From Pseudomonadota bacterium (lineage in GTDB: Bacteria > Pseudomonadota > Alphaproteobacteria > Caulobacterales > Caulobacteraceae), in contig JAIUNU010000012.1 in NCBI GenBank assembly GCA_020161365.1, positions 1 through 64,000 on the forward strand: a stretch of 64,000 bases of DNA. The letters are read 5' to 3'. Under the pieces are notes generated by a model. It saw only the letters and a program-made list of their open reading frames with translations, had not been told where the DNA came from and did not search any database. This document shows, piece by piece, positions 17,613 to 25,982 of this stretch. Position 1 is the stretch's first letter. Each line of letters starts with the position of its first letter. The translations under genes and the position numbers were made by a program.

Positions 17613-18764
17613 CTAAAGCGCCGCGTCCACGAAGGCGAGGAGATCGCGCAGATCGGGCTTGAAGGCGAACTTGAAGCCTCGCCGCAGACGAGCCAGCAGC
17701 GGCGCCGCGCTGGCCGGACAGGGTGACGCGCAGACATAGCCGCGCCATTCGACGCCGACCTGGCGGCAGGCCGCCCTCACCCACTGGCTGGTGAAATTGG
17801 CCGGCTGGATCTCGATCACGCGCGCGCCCCTCGGCAGGAACACGGCGTTGGCCAAAGCCGCGCCGCTGGCGCCAACCACGACCTGGGCGTCGCGCATCAG
17901 GGCGACTTGCTGACGCGCGCTGAGCGCTTCGGGGCGGACAATCGTGAAACCCCGAGCCCTCAAGGCGCGCTCGAATGCGGCCTCTCCCACCATGACCCGC
18001 ATCGACTGGCCCCGCCGGGAGAGATAGACGCGCCGGGCGCCAGCCCCCGGCGGGGCGTTGGCGACGACACGCTCGGCCAGGACCGCCAGCAGCCCGTTCG
18101 GGTGGTGCAGGAAGTGGTCCATGCTGGTAGCGAATGTCGCCCGCCCCAACCGAACGACCGGCGCGTCGATTTCTTGGAGCCGGACCCCGGGCGCGGCCAT
18201 GGCGATCAGGTCCCTCTGCCAGGCGGTCAGGCGCGGCGCCAGGAGCGGAACGCCGTCCAGCAACCCGGCCTGTTCCAGCGCCAGCAGCGACGACAGGGCG
18301 TCGATGACGAAATGTCCGTAGTTAAAACCGGCGCCCCAGGGCAGGAACACCGCGCCGCTTTCCAAAACGGGGGCGTTCTCAGGCGGAACAAGCCGGCGTC
18401 CGTTCAGGGATATGCCCGGGATCGCCGACAGGTCTGCGGAGCCATGCCGCGCCTCGCCGACCGTGGCGTTGTTGAGCGCGCCGTCGGTTCCGATCACCGC
18501 GCCAAAGCTCGGATACCACCAGCACGGCCCCACCGCGCACACTGCTGGAACGTTGACGGGCGGCGGCGACGACAGCGCGTAGGGCCAAGCCGACGCCGAC
18601 GGACCGCCCAGCAGCCCCGGCGGCGCGCCGTCTGAAGCGTCGTGCTCCAGCGCCCACGCCACGCCTGCACGCCCTTGGGCGAAGTGTTCGCGCAGGGCGT
18701 CCGGCAGCATCGGCGGCAGGTCGCGCGCCTCGACAATGGGGCGCAGGGAAATCGGCGCGGTCAT
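17613..18764 (-). CDS. glycosyltransferase family 61 protein
   Basis: A 383-residue GT61 (DUF563) protein. The conserved GAGFNYGHFVIDALSSLLAL (residues 150-169) and the C-terminal RRVYLSRRGQSMR and VVGASGAALANAVFLPRGA motifs mark the family, which includes xylosyltransferases and bacterial surface-polysaccharide enzymes. No signal peptide is present, so action is cytoplasmic. The donor and acceptor are unknown; surface polysaccharide or glycan assembly is inferred. It is transcribed away from rhlB's terminator and lies 32 nt downstream of the aldehyde dehydrogenase gene with the same orientation. Confidence 0.85.
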   Translation of the reverse strand: MTAPISLRPIVEARDLPPMLPDALREHFAQGRAGVAWALEHDASDGAPPGLLGGPSASAWPYALSSPPPVNVPAVCAVGPCWWYPSFGAVIGTDGALNNATVGEARHGSADLSAIPGISLNGRRLVPPENAPVLESGAVFLPWGAGFNYGHFVIDALSSLLALEQAGLLDGVPLLAPRLTAWQRDLIAMAAPGVRLQEIDAPVVRLGRATFATSMDHFLHHPNGLLAVLAERVVANAPPGAGARRVYLSRRGQSMRVMVGEAAFERALRARGFTIVRPEALSARQQVALMRDAQVVVGASGAALANAVFLPRGARVIEIQPANFTSQWVRAACRQVGVEWRGYVCASPCPASAAPLLARLRRGFKFAFKPDLRDLLAFVDAAL

Positions 18765-18796
18765 GGCCCGCTTGGAGCATGCCGCGCCGCGGTTGG

Positions 18797-20254
18797 CTAC
18801 TTCTTGATCTGCCCGGCGAGATACTTGCGGATGCCCTCGCCATAGGGCGGCCGCAACCCCAGCATCGGAGCGATGTCCTTTTTCAGCTGCTGGAAGACCG
18901 CCTTGCGATGGCTGAACTCGCGGAAACCGTCATGGCCGTGATAGGCGCCCATCCCCGCCGGACCGATGCCGCCGAACGGCAGGTCCTCCTGAGCGACGTG
19001 GAAGATCACGTCATTGACCGTGACGCCCCCGCTGGTCGTGCGCTCAAGCACGCGGTCCTTTTCGGCCTCGTCGGTCCCGAACCAGTAGAGCGCCAGCGGC
19101 CGATCGTGGGCGTTCACATAGTCCACGGCTTCGTCGACCGTTTTGTAGCTCTTAACCGGCAGCACGGGACCGAAGATTTCTTCCTGCATCACGGTCATGT
19201 CGTCGGTGGGATCGATGATCAGGGTCGGCGGGATCTTACGGTGCTCCTGCTGCGACAGGTCCTCGCCGGCGGGATTGATCTCGATGACCCGCGCGCCCTT
19301 GGCGCGGGCGTCGTCGACATAGCCCTTCACCCGGTCGTAGTGGCGCTGGGCCACGACGGCGGTGTAGTCGGGATTATCCTTGATCGTTGGGAAGTAGCGG
19401 CTGACAGCCGCCTGGGCTTCCTTGACGAAGCTCTCAACGTCTTCCTGCGGGGCCAACACGTAGTCGGGCGCCAGGCAGATCTGCCCGGCGTTGAGGGTCT
19501 TGCCGTTCATAATCCGGGCGGCCGCCGTGGCCATGTCGGCGCCGCGCGAGAGGATCACCGGGCTCTTGCCGCCCAGCTCCAGGGTGACGGGCACCAGATT
19601 CTCGGCCGCGGCCCGCATCACGTGCTTGGCCACTGAGGTCGCCCCGGTGAACACCAGATGGTCGAACGCCAGGCCCGAGAAAGCCTGGCCCACTTCGGGG
19701 CCGCCGACGAACACGGCGACTTCTTCCTCATTGAACGCCTTGGCGAACATCGTCTTGAGCAGTTCCGACGTCGCTGGCGTGTATTCGGAAGGCTTGATCA
19801 TGGCGCGATTACCGGCGGCGAAGACGCCCGCCAGCGGCGCGAAGGTGAGGTTGACGGGGAAGTTCCAGGGGCTGATCACACCCACAACGCCCTTGGGCTG
19901 CCATTGAACCGTCGCCTTGGCGCCGAACAGGCCAAGGATCGCCGGCGTGGTCTTGCGCTTCTCGGGCTTCATCCACTTGGCGACATGATCGCGCGCGTGT
20001 TTCAGCGGCCCGATCGACCCCGCCACATCGGTCAGGGCAGTCGCCTCGGGGGAACGGGCGCCGAAGTCCTCGTTGACCGCCTTGGCGATCTCGGCTTGGT
20101 GACCGACCAAGATGTCGATGCACCGGTTCAACCAGTCGATGCGCGTCTCCGCGCTGGGCGGTCCGGCGCGCAGATGCGCGGCCTTCTGGCGGTTGAGGAC
20201 ATCGTTCATCGCCGCCTTGTGCGCTTCGAACGACAGGTTCACCGGTGCGTTCAT
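18797..20254 (-). CDS. calB: coniferyl aldehyde dehydrogenase-type ALDH
   Basis: A 485-residue NAD(P)-dependent aldehyde dehydrogenase. GVVGVISPWNFPVNL and FTGATSVAKHV are cofactor-binding motifs, ELGGKSPVI holds the catalytic Glu, and NAGQICLAPDYVL the nucleophilic Cys. The DYVLAP and HVAQEDLPFGGIGPAGMGAYHG segments fit the class 3/coniferyl aldehyde branch (CalB), which oxidises coniferyl aldehyde to ferulate in lignin-monomer catabolism; long-chain fatty aldehydes are another option. The ATG at 20254 is preceded by GGAGGAG, giving a strong ribosome site, so the longer upstream start is rejected. Confidence 0.87.
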   Translation of the reverse strand: MNAPVNLSFEAHKAAMNDVLNRQKAAHLRAGPPSAETRIDWLNRCIDILVGHQAEIAKAVNEDFGARSPEATALTDVAGSIGPLKHARDHVAKWMKPEKRKTTPAILGLFGAKATVQWQPKGVVGVISPWNFPVNLTFAPLAGVFAAGNRAMIKPSEYTPATSELLKTMFAKAFNEEEVAVFVGGPEVGQAFSGLAFDHLVFTGATSVAKHVMRAAAENLVPVTLELGGKSPVILSRGADMATAAARIMNGKTLNAGQICLAPDYVLAPQEDVESFVKEAQAAVSRYFPTIKDNPDYTAVVAQRHYDRVKGYVDDARAKGARVIEINPAGEDLSQQEHRKIPPTLIIDPTDDMTVMQEEIFGPVLPVKSYKTVDEAVDYVNAHDRPLALYWFGTDEAEKDRVLERTTSGGVTVNDVIFHVAQEDLPFGGIGPAGMGAYHGHDGFREFSHRKAVFQQLKKDIAPMLGLRPPYGEGIRKYLAGQIKK

Positions 20255-20304
20255 GGCTCGTCGCTCCTCCAACGTCCGGCCCATTGGCGCGGAACTCATC
20301 TTAT

Positions 20305-20318
20305 CATTGATCACAATG
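20305..20318. promoter_or_regulatory. small palindrome between calB and dgcB
   Basis: CATTG-ATCA-CAATG is a perfect 5-bp inverted repeat in the divergent intergenic region. It could be an operator for either gene; no regulator gene is adjacent, so assignment is weak. Confidence 0.25.
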
Positions 20319-20444
20319 GGCGAGGCGACGGCTCGACGCAAGCGAACGTCGTTCGCCTTAACGCATCGTAAGAACTCTACCCGCTACTATGAAGCTCCAA
20401 GCGATCGACGATGCCGCGAGTGGGCGTCGACGGGGGAAGAGAAC

Positions 20445-21506
20445 ATGTCGGACGTCGAAACCACGCTTCGCGGTCCCGAGGCTTACAAGATCGCCACGCG
20501 CGCCGTGGAGCTGATGGAGCGGCATCAGGTCTGGCCGACCGCGCTGAACTTCGAGCTCTGGACGCATTATGTGGCCGACCCGAACGGCGCTTTGGCGCGT
20601 GAGCTGACCCGGCTGATCTCGCTCGGCGAGCCGATGACCGAACTGGTCAGTGAAGAACTGGCCGCGACGTACCTGCCCAAGGCGCGCCTCAACGAACAGA
20701 TCCGCGACGCCGGCGATCTGCTGTCCAAGGAATTGGAAGCGGTCTCCAAGGCGATCCAGAACGCCCAAAAGACCAACGTCGCTTTCGGCAAGGAACTGGC
20801 CGGCGCCTCCAAGACGCTCGACAAGCAAACCGACGTCGATGCGATAAAGGCCGTTGTCGGCGGCCTGGCCGAAGCTACGCGCCGCGTTCACAAGGAAAAC
20901 CAGTCCCTTGAGGCCCGCCTGGCCGACTCTACCGCCGAGGTCGAGCGCCTGCGTGAACATCTTGAGCAAGTCCGCCGCGACGCCACGACCGACGGCCTTA
21001 CCAACCTGGCCAACCGCAAGGCCTTCGACGAAGAACTCGACCGCGCCTGCGCGGAAGCCGAGGAAGCCGGCACGAGCATCTGCCTCGCCGTCCTCGATAT
21101 CGACCACTTCAAGGGCTTCAACGACACCTGGGGCCACCAGACCGGCGACCAGGTGATCCGCTACGTCGCCTCGGTCATCGGCCGCGTCGCCGCTCCGCCC
21201 CGTTTCGCTGCGCGCTACGGTGGCGAGGAATTTGCGATGATCTTCCCGCGCGAGAGCGCTTCGGTGGTCGCCTCCACCCTAGAGGAGATCCGTATCGAGG
21301 TGTCTTCGCGGATGCTCAAGCGTCGCTCGACCAATGAAGATCTGGGCGCGATCACCGTCTCTTCGGGCTTCGCCGAGCGAAAGGCGGGCGAAACGGGCCA
21401 TTCGGTGATGGAGCGCGCGGATGCGGCGCTCTACGCCTCCAAGCGCGGCGGTCGCAACCGCGTCACCGCCGCCGAATCCATGTCAGGCGCGGCCAACGCC
21501 GCCTGA
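20445..21506 (+). CDS. dgcB: diguanylate cyclase DgcB
   Basis: A 353-residue cytoplasmic protein. Residues 1-90 form a helical domain (MERHQVWPTALNFELWTHY), about 90-180 is a predicted coiled coil, and a full GGDEF domain follows with DGLTNLANR and catalytic RYGGEEFAMIFP. It makes c-di-GMP from two GTP. The I-site position five residues before GGEEF reads APPR rather than RxxD, so canonical product inhibition is not evident. In C. crescentus the cyclase at this location is DgcB, which supports surface attachment. The start at 20445 follows GGGGGAAGAGA; an ORF extension to 20112 enters calB. Confidence 0.9.
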   Translation: MSDVETTLRGPEAYKIATRAVELMERHQVWPTALNFELWTHYVADPNGALARELTRLISLGEPMTELVSEELAATYLPKARLNEQIRDAGDLLSKELEAVSKAIQNAQKTNVAFGKELAGASKTLDKQTDVDAIKAVVGGLAEATRRVHKENQSLEARLADSTAEVERLREHLEQVRRDATTDGLTNLANRKAFDEELDRACAEAEEAGTSICLAVLDIDHFKGFNDTWGHQTGDQVIRYVASVIGRVAAPPRFAARYGGEEFAMIFPRESASVVASTLEEIRIEVSSRMLKRRSTNEDLGAITVSSGFAERKAGETGHSVMERADAALYASKRGGRNRVTAAESMSGAANAA

Positions 21507-21536
21507 AGACACACTTCAGCAGAAGACCTACCTTCG

Positions 21537-21568
21537 CGCCGCCGGTCACCGACCGGCGGCGTTTCTGT
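21537..21568 (+). terminator. intrinsic terminator after dgcB
   Basis: CGCCGCCGGTC (21537-21547), loop ACC and GACCGGCGGCG (21551-21561) make an 11-bp stem followed by TTTCTGTT. Confidence 0.85.
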
Positions 21569-21644
21569 TGGCGAAGATTTCGCTAGCCTTCCCAAGGGGC
21601 AAAGGCGCCTAGAGTCTTAGCCAACGAACAAGGGAGGCTCCGCC

Positions 21645-22448
21645 GTGGACTACCAGAAGATCCGTGTCTCGACGCAGGAAGGCGTCGCCACCGTCACCCT
21701 CGCCGATCCGGCCACGCTGAACGCGGCCAGCCTGGAGATCGCGCGTGAGCTTCACCACGCCTTCTCGTCGATCGCCGCCGGCAAGATCGAGGCGCGCGCC
21801 GTTGTCCTCACCGGTGAAGGCCGCGGTTTCTGCTCGGGCGCCAACCTTTCGGGCGGCGGCGCGGCCGGCCGAGAAGCCGACGTCGACGGCAAGCCGGACG
21901 CCGGCTCGGCGCTGGAGACGACCTATAATCCCCTGATGACGTTGCTGCGTGACTTTCCGCTGCCGATCGTCACGGCGGTGAACGGCCCGGCTGCGGGCGT
22001 CGGCTGCTCCATCGCGCTGATGGGCGACCTGATCGTCGCAGCTGAAAGCGCCTACTTCCTTCAGGCCTTCCGTCGCATCGGCCTAGTGCCGGACGGCGGC
22101 TCGACCTACCTCCTGCCCCGCCTGGTCGGTAAGGCGCGAGCGATGGAGATGATGCTGCTGGGCGACAAGGTCCCCGCCGCCACGGCCCTCCAATGGGGGC
22201 TGGTGAACCGCTGTGTGCCAGACGCAGAGTTGATGTCCACAGCCCATGCTCTGGCGCTCGAGCTGGCCAAGGGCCCGGCGGCGCTGGGCGCGATCCGTAA
22301 GCTGGTCTGGGACAGCCTCGACAGCGATTGGACCGGACAGCTGCACGCCGAGCGCAAGGCCCAGAAGTTCGCCGGCAAGACCGAGGACTTCATCGAGGGC
22401 GTTTCGGCCTTCCTTCAGAAGCGCGCGGCCGCCTTCAAGGGACGCTAG
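21645..22448 (+). CDS. enoyl-CoA hydratase/isomerase family protein
   Basis: A 267-residue crotonase-fold protein. The oxyanion-hole motifs are RGFCSGANLS (residues 60-69) and NGPAAGVGCSIAL. The position of the first catalytic Glu is not obvious and the second region reads RIGLVPDGGSTYLL, where Asp or Gly often replaces Glu in isomerases such as PaaG. Beta-oxidation or phenylacetate-type isomerisation are both possible. The start is GTG at 21645, supported by GGGAGG at 21632-21637 with 7 nt spacing. The gene appears monocistronic. Confidence 0.87.
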   Translation: MDYQKIRVSTQEGVATVTLADPATLNAASLEIARELHHAFSSIAAGKIEARAVVLTGEGRGFCSGANLSGGGAAGREADVDGKPDAGSALETTYNPLMTLLRDFPLPIVTAVNGPAAGVGCSIALMGDLIVAAESAYFLQAFRRIGLVPDGGSTYLLPRLVGKARAMEMMLLGDKVPAATALQWGLVNRCVPDAELMSTAHALALELAKGPAALGAIRKLVWDSLDSDWTGQLHAERKAQKFAGKTEDFIEGVSAFLQKRAAAFKGR

Positions 22449-22456
22449 CGGGCCCG

Positions 22457-22545
22457 GGAGCCTCGTCCCTCGATCTGCTCAGGATGAGGCTCCTTACCGC
22501 ACGGGACGAGAAACGGTTCTCACCCTGAGTTTGTCGAAAGACAAA
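22457..22545. repeat. two-hairpin intergenic repeat element
   Basis: GGAGCCTCGTCC (22457-22468) pairs with GGATGAGGCTCC (22482-22493) with one G-T pair, and TTTGTC-GAAA-GACAAA (22530-22545) forms a second hairpin with a GNRA loop. The second part contains CACCCTGAGTTTGTCGAA, close to a dispersed palindromic repeat (CACCCTGAGCTTGTCGAAGG) that I recall from many alphaproteobacterial genomes. It separates convergent genes and may also terminate transcription. Confidence 0.55.
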
Positions 22546-22549
22546 ATCT

Positions 22550-22948
22550 CTAGGCGCCAGCCTGCAGCGCTAGGAGGATCGCCAGGGCCTCATCCGCCCG
22601 CTCGATCGGCACAAAGACATGGTCGTGGTGGAGCGCCGCGACCATGTTGCAGGCGATCCCGACCCTAGCGAGCGCACCGGATACGGCGGCGGTCAGACCC
22701 ACGCCATCGAGAGCCGAATAGACGTTCAGGGTGATCAGGGCCATCGGCGCCGCAATCGCAAAGCCCGCCGCCTCCGCCGCGCCGCGCTCCAGGATCAGGC
22801 TGACGCCTTCCGCCTCGCGAAACATCGCCAGCGGCCGCAGAAGCGTCCAATCCCGGTCGCCCGCGGCGCAAAAGACATACTGGCCGGACTTCAATTTCGG
22901 CGTCATGCCGGCGACCATTTCCCGTGCGTCGCTAACGACTTGCGTCAT
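22550..22948 (-). CDS. ACT-domain protein (DUF2241-like)
   Basis: A 132-residue protein with a paired ACT-like fold: an N-terminal half (SGQYVFCAAGDRDWTLLRPLAMFREAEGVSLIL) and a C-terminal ACT segment (MALITLNVYSALDGVGLTAAVSGAL then GIACNMVAALHHDHVFV). ACT domains usually sense amino acids; this stand-alone form has no known ligand. It overlaps the DUF6165 gene through ATGA at 22945-22948 and ends the GT9-DUF6165-ACT run. Confidence 0.8.
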   Translation of the reverse strand: MTQVVSDAREMVAGMTPKLKSGQYVFCAAGDRDWTLLRPLAMFREAEGVSLILERGAAEAAGFAIAAPMALITLNVYSALDGVGLTAAVSGALARVGIACNMVAALHHDHVFVPIERADEALAILLALQAGA

Positions 22949-23349
22949 TTTTCAGAGGCGCCGAGATAGGGCTTGTAGCTCTTCTCCTCGACGATTTCCG
23001 AGCCGGCCGCCTCATTGATGGCGCGCTTGATGGCGGCGCGCTTGTCGTTGTCGATATAGACGCGCCGCGCCAGGGCCACGAAGTTCGGGCCGAAATCCTG
23101 ACGACGTTCGCAATCACGCTTGCCGTCCTCGATGTCCCACAAGGCGGCGTTCACCGCCGTGAGCTCTTCGGTGAGGCGGACGATCTCGACGCTTTCCGGC
23201 AGATGCTCGCGGGCGGTCGCTTCCAGCAGCGCCAGCTCCTTGCGGACATTGACCTCCTTGGCCGGATCGCCGATGCGCTGGGCTTTCACGCGCAGGATGG
23301 TGATCTTGTCGACCAGTTCGCCCGCCGAGATCGGCGCGAGGATGGACAT
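22945..23349 (-). CDS. DUF6165-family protein
   Basis: A 134-residue, highly charged, mostly helical protein starting MSILAPISAGELVDKITILRV. This opening and the YIDNDKRAAIKRAINEAAGSEIVEEKSY ending match a family of unknown function (DUF6165) often found beside glycosyltransferases and sugar-related genes. Its stop abuts the ACT gene and its start follows the GT9 stop directly (TGAATG), so it is translated with the glycosyltransferase. A helper role in glycan synthesis is inference from context only. Confidence 0.75.
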   Translation of the reverse strand: MSILAPISAGELVDKITILRVKAQRIGDPAKEVNVRKELALLEATAREHLPESVEIVRLTEELTAVNAALWDIEDGKRDCERRQDFGPNFVALARRVYIDNDKRAAIKRAINEAAGSEIVEEKSYKPYLGASEK

Positions 23350-24321
23350 TCAGGACGCTCCGGAAACCAGCTTCTCGAGGGCCGCCCACGCCGTGTCGAG
23401 CGGCAGGGCGTCCATGTCGCTTCCGTAGTCCTCTGCGACCAGCATCTCAAGCCGCTGGGCTGCGGGGCGGAATTTCACCGCCTTGCGACGGTCCTGCTGA
23501 AGCGAAAGCAGCGGCGCGCCGCCGGCCGCCAGCATGTGGCCAGGGCCGGCGTCATTCGCGACCCCCGCAGCCATGCGCCCGGCCAGCGCGATCACCAGCA
23601 GCGGGCCCTTCACGGACAGGCCGTCTGTGCGATGGCGCTCCGGCTGCAGCGCTTCGGGGACCTCTTGCGCAGCGATGGCGGCGTCTTCGGCTTCATCGGG
23701 TCCGAACAGCAAGACCGGCGTCCAGCCCTTGGCGAGCACGCGCCGCGCCAGTTCCAGATAGTTCGCAAGCGGCCAGCGCTTGTCCTGTCCGCCCGCTCCG
23801 GGGGCGAGGCCGACATAGGTCGCGCCAGCCGGCAGCAGAAGCTCTGCGGCCTTCAGCGCGTCAGGGTGAGTCAGGGCCAGGGGCCTTGGCGCCCCCTGCC
23901 CGTCTGTCGCCAAAGACAGGAGCCGCGCCAGGCGATCGGTCACCGCCACCGGCCAGTCCTTGGTCCGCGCTTCATGTGCGGCCGAGACGAAGCGGCCCCC
24001 GGCGCCGCGACGGGCGACGCCGCTGCGGCGGAGGTTTTCCTGGGTGTCGATGACCAGATCAAAGCGGCGACCGTCGAACGGCTTCGACCACGGCAGACTG
24101 TCCAGCGCCGCGGCGCCGTTCCGTCCCTCCAGGATCACCTCGTCGATGTAGCCGGCCGCGACCGCCTTCAGCGGCCCGGCATAGACCGTCTCGCCCTTGG
24201 CGGCGCACCAACTGATCCGAGCGTCAGGAAACGCCGCCCGCAGGCCGGCGATGAAGGGCAGTTTGATCAGCCCGTCGCCGATCACCTCGCCCATCGAATA
24301 AACAAGAACCGTCTGGACCAT
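23350..24321 (-). CDS. glycosyltransferase family 9 (heptosyltransferase-like)
   Basis: A 323-residue GT-B enzyme of family 9. VLVYSMGEVIGDGLIKLPFIAGLRAAFP (residues 5-32) is the N-terminal acceptor domain, and YVGLAPGAGGQDKRWPLANYLELA plus GVANDAGPGHMLAAGGAPLLSL are the nucleotide-sugar binding motifs of ADP-heptose-type transferases. Family members add heptose or related sugars to LPS core at the cytoplasmic face of the inner membrane; the exact sugar is unknown. First gene of a three-gene operon, divergent from a TetR regulator. Confidence 0.83.
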   Translation of the reverse strand: MVQTVLVYSMGEVIGDGLIKLPFIAGLRAAFPDARISWCAAKGETVYAGPLKAVAAGYIDEVILEGRNGAAALDSLPWSKPFDGRRFDLVIDTQENLRRSGVARRGAGGRFVSAAHEARTKDWPVAVTDRLARLLSLATDGQGAPRPLALTHPDALKAAELLLPAGATYVGLAPGAGGQDKRWPLANYLELARRVLAKGWTPVLLFGPDEAEDAAIAAQEVPEALQPERHRTDGLSVKGPLLVIALAGRMAAGVANDAGPGHMLAAGGAPLLSLQQDRRKAVKFRPAAQRLEMLVAEDYGSDMDALPLDTAWAALEKLVSGAS

Positions 24322-24367
24322 GAGTGTGTGTCGCCGTCTGGTGGTTCACGGTCAATCACGTAAATGT

Positions 24368-24383
24368 AAGTGAGTGCTCACTT
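24368..24383. promoter_or_regulatory. palindromic operator upstream of tetR-type gene
   Basis: AAGTGAGTGCTCACTT consists of perfect 7-bp arms AAGTGAG and CTCACTT with a 2-nt centre. It lies 33 nt before the TetR start and 47 nt before the divergent GT9 start, the usual place for an autoregulatory TetR operator. This is inference from symmetry and position. Confidence 0.6.
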
Positions 24384-24415
24384 GCATCTGCGGCTCCGCG
24401 TGCGATGTTCCGTTC

Positions 24416-24976
24416 ATGAGCGCGAAACCCCGCATCGAACGCGCGGCGCTGGAGGCCTTCGTCACCGAGGGCGTCGACGCGGCGACCACCAAGACCATCG
24501 CCGCCCGAGCGGGCGTGTCCGAAGGCGCGATCTATCGCCACTGGAAGAGCAAGGACGCCCTGGCTCTCAGCCTCTTCATGGACTGCCACCGCCGCCTCTC
24601 GGCCCTGATCGCCGACGAGGCCGCCGCCGTCAGCGGCATCAAGGCCAAGGCCGCAGCGCTGGTGAAGGCCTATTGCGCGGTCGCCGACGAGGACTGGCTG
24701 CTCTTCTCGTTCCACCTGCTGCAGCTGCACCACTTCCTGCCCTACTATCAGGAAGACGGTCGCGACCCGGTCACCCTGGTTGAGGACCTGATCAAGCAGG
24801 CGATGATCAACGCCGAGCTGCCGCCGGGCGACCCGCGCGTACTGGCCGCCATGGCCATCGGCGTGATCACCCAGACCGCCCAAAACAAGGCCTATGGCCG
24901 CCTGGGCGACGACGCCCTCTCCGCCCACGCCCCCCTGATGACCGCGGCCGTCCAGGCCGTGCTGTTCGCGCGATGA
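24416..24976 (+). CDS. TetR-family transcriptional regulator
   Basis: A 186-residue TetR regulator. The N-terminal helix-turn-helix spans about residues 5-50 (AALEAFVTEGVDAATTKTIA then AGVSEGAIYRHWKSKDAL) and an effector domain follows. The start MSAKPRIERA at 24416 is preferred to an upstream Met overlapping the operator. It probably controls itself, the downstream acyltransferase gene and perhaps the divergent glycosyltransferase operon. The ligand is unknown; pairing with an acyltransferase hints at an acyl-CoA or lipid signal. Confidence 0.87.
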   Translation: MSAKPRIERAALEAFVTEGVDAATTKTIAARAGVSEGAIYRHWKSKDALALSLFMDCHRRLSALIADEAAAVSGIKAKAAALVKAYCAVADEDWLLFSFHLLQLHHFLPYYQEDGRDPVTLVEDLIKQAMINAELPPGDPRVLAAMAIGVITQTAQNKAYGRLGDDALSAHAPLMTAAVQAVLFAR

Positions 24977-24990
24977 AAGGACACCCTTCG

Positions 24991-25779
24991 ATGCGCAGCG
25001 TTTTCTTCAACGCCTACTACTGGGTTCTGTCGATCTTCTACGGCCTCTCGGCGGCCTTCGCCGCCCTGGCGCCGGGCCGGGAGGCCGTGACCTTCACCCT
25101 GCGGCTTTATAGCCGTCGGATGCTGTGGGCGCTGGACGCCCTGGCGGGCGTCAAGGTCCAGGTGAAGGGCCAGGAGAACCTGCCCTCGGGCCCCTGCATC
25201 ATCGCCGCCAAGCACCACAGCTGGGGCGACGGATTTGTGATGTTCGCCCATGTCGACAACCTCAGCTTCGTCACCGGCGACCACCTGGAGAAGTTCCCGC
25301 TGGTCGGCGCGATCCTGAAGAAGTTCGGCGCCATCGTCGTCGATAGCTGCGGCGGTCCTGAAGCGCGCGAGGCGCTGTCCAAGAGCGCCGCCCAGGTCGC
25401 GGCCGAGGGCCGTCGTATCCTGATCTACCCCGAAGGCCACCTGGCCGCGCCGGGCGAGCATTTCCGCTACCGAACCGGCGTCTATTACATGAGCAAGGAC
25501 TTTGGCCTGCCGGTGGTGCCAGTGGCCACGAATCTGGGCTGCTTCTGGAAGCAGCAGGAGAAGGCCAAGACCCCGGGCGTCGCGACCATCGAGTTCCTGC
25601 CCGCCCTGCCCCAGGGCCTGGAGAAGGATGCGTTCATGGCGCTGATGCAGACGACGATCGAGGATCGCACCAACGCACTGATCGCCCAGGCGCGTGGCGA
25701 GCCGCTGGAGCCGTCCGTGCTGGTGGAGTGGGATGGCAAGAAGAACGTGGTGGCGACGCCTCGGGCGGCCGAGGCGTAG
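24991..25779 (+). CDS. 1-acyl-sn-glycerol-3-phosphate acyltransferase-like (PlsC family)
   Basis: A 262-residue membrane-anchored acyltransferase. An N-terminal hydrophobic helix (VFFNAYYWVLSIFYGLSAAFAAL) precedes the H-x4-D motif (KHHSWGD, residues 64-70) and the substrate-binding YPEGHLAAPGE that stands for FPEGTRS. Such enzymes acylate lysophosphatidate or related lipids at the inner membrane. Two starts exist: 24973, which overlaps the TetR stop, and 24991, which has AAAGGA about 9 nt upstream; the latter is chosen. The neighbouring TetR gene suggests coregulation. Confidence 0.85.
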   Translation: MRSVFFNAYYWVLSIFYGLSAAFAALAPGREAVTFTLRLYSRRMLWALDALAGVKVQVKGQENLPSGPCIIAAKHHSWGDGFVMFAHVDNLSFVTGDHLEKFPLVGAILKKFGAIVVDSCGGPEAREALSKSAAQVAAEGRRILIYPEGHLAAPGEHFRYRTGVYYMSKDFGLPVVPVATNLGCFWKQQEKAKTPGVATIEFLPALPQGLEKDAFMALMQTTIEDRTNALIAQARGEPLEPSVLVEWDGKKNVVATPRAAEA

Positions 25780-25781
25780 GC

Positions 25782-25982
25782 CTAAACCTCGACCGGACAC
25801 TCAGCCGGGATCGCCACAAAGGTCCCTTCGGCGCGCCGCTTGGCGAAATGGGTCTGGGCGCAGCCGCTGGAGCACAGCAAGCCCGTGTCCGACCAGTAGA
25901 GCGGCGCGTCGTCCTCATGCTTGAAGCGCGGAGACCCCCAAGCCAGGCCACATTCGACGCAGGACGGCGTTTTGGCCAGCAT
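25782..25982 (-). CDS. small Cys-rich protein at the end of the suf operon
   Basis: A 66-residue protein with four Cys arranged as CVECG (residues 8-12) and CSSGC (37-41), the spacing of a zinc ribbon, plus one more Cys near the C-terminus. GLAWGSPRFKHEDDAPLYWSDTGLLCSSGC suggests a treble-clef or rubredoxin-like knuckle. Its ATG shares a base with the sufA stop (TGATG at 25984-25980), so it is translated with the Fe-S genes. I do not recognise the family; metal binding or an accessory role in Fe-S assembly is inference. Confidence 0.7.
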   Translation of the reverse strand: MLAKTPSCVECGLAWGSPRFKHEDDAPLYWSDTGLLCSSGCAQTHFAKRRAEGTFVAIPAECPVEV

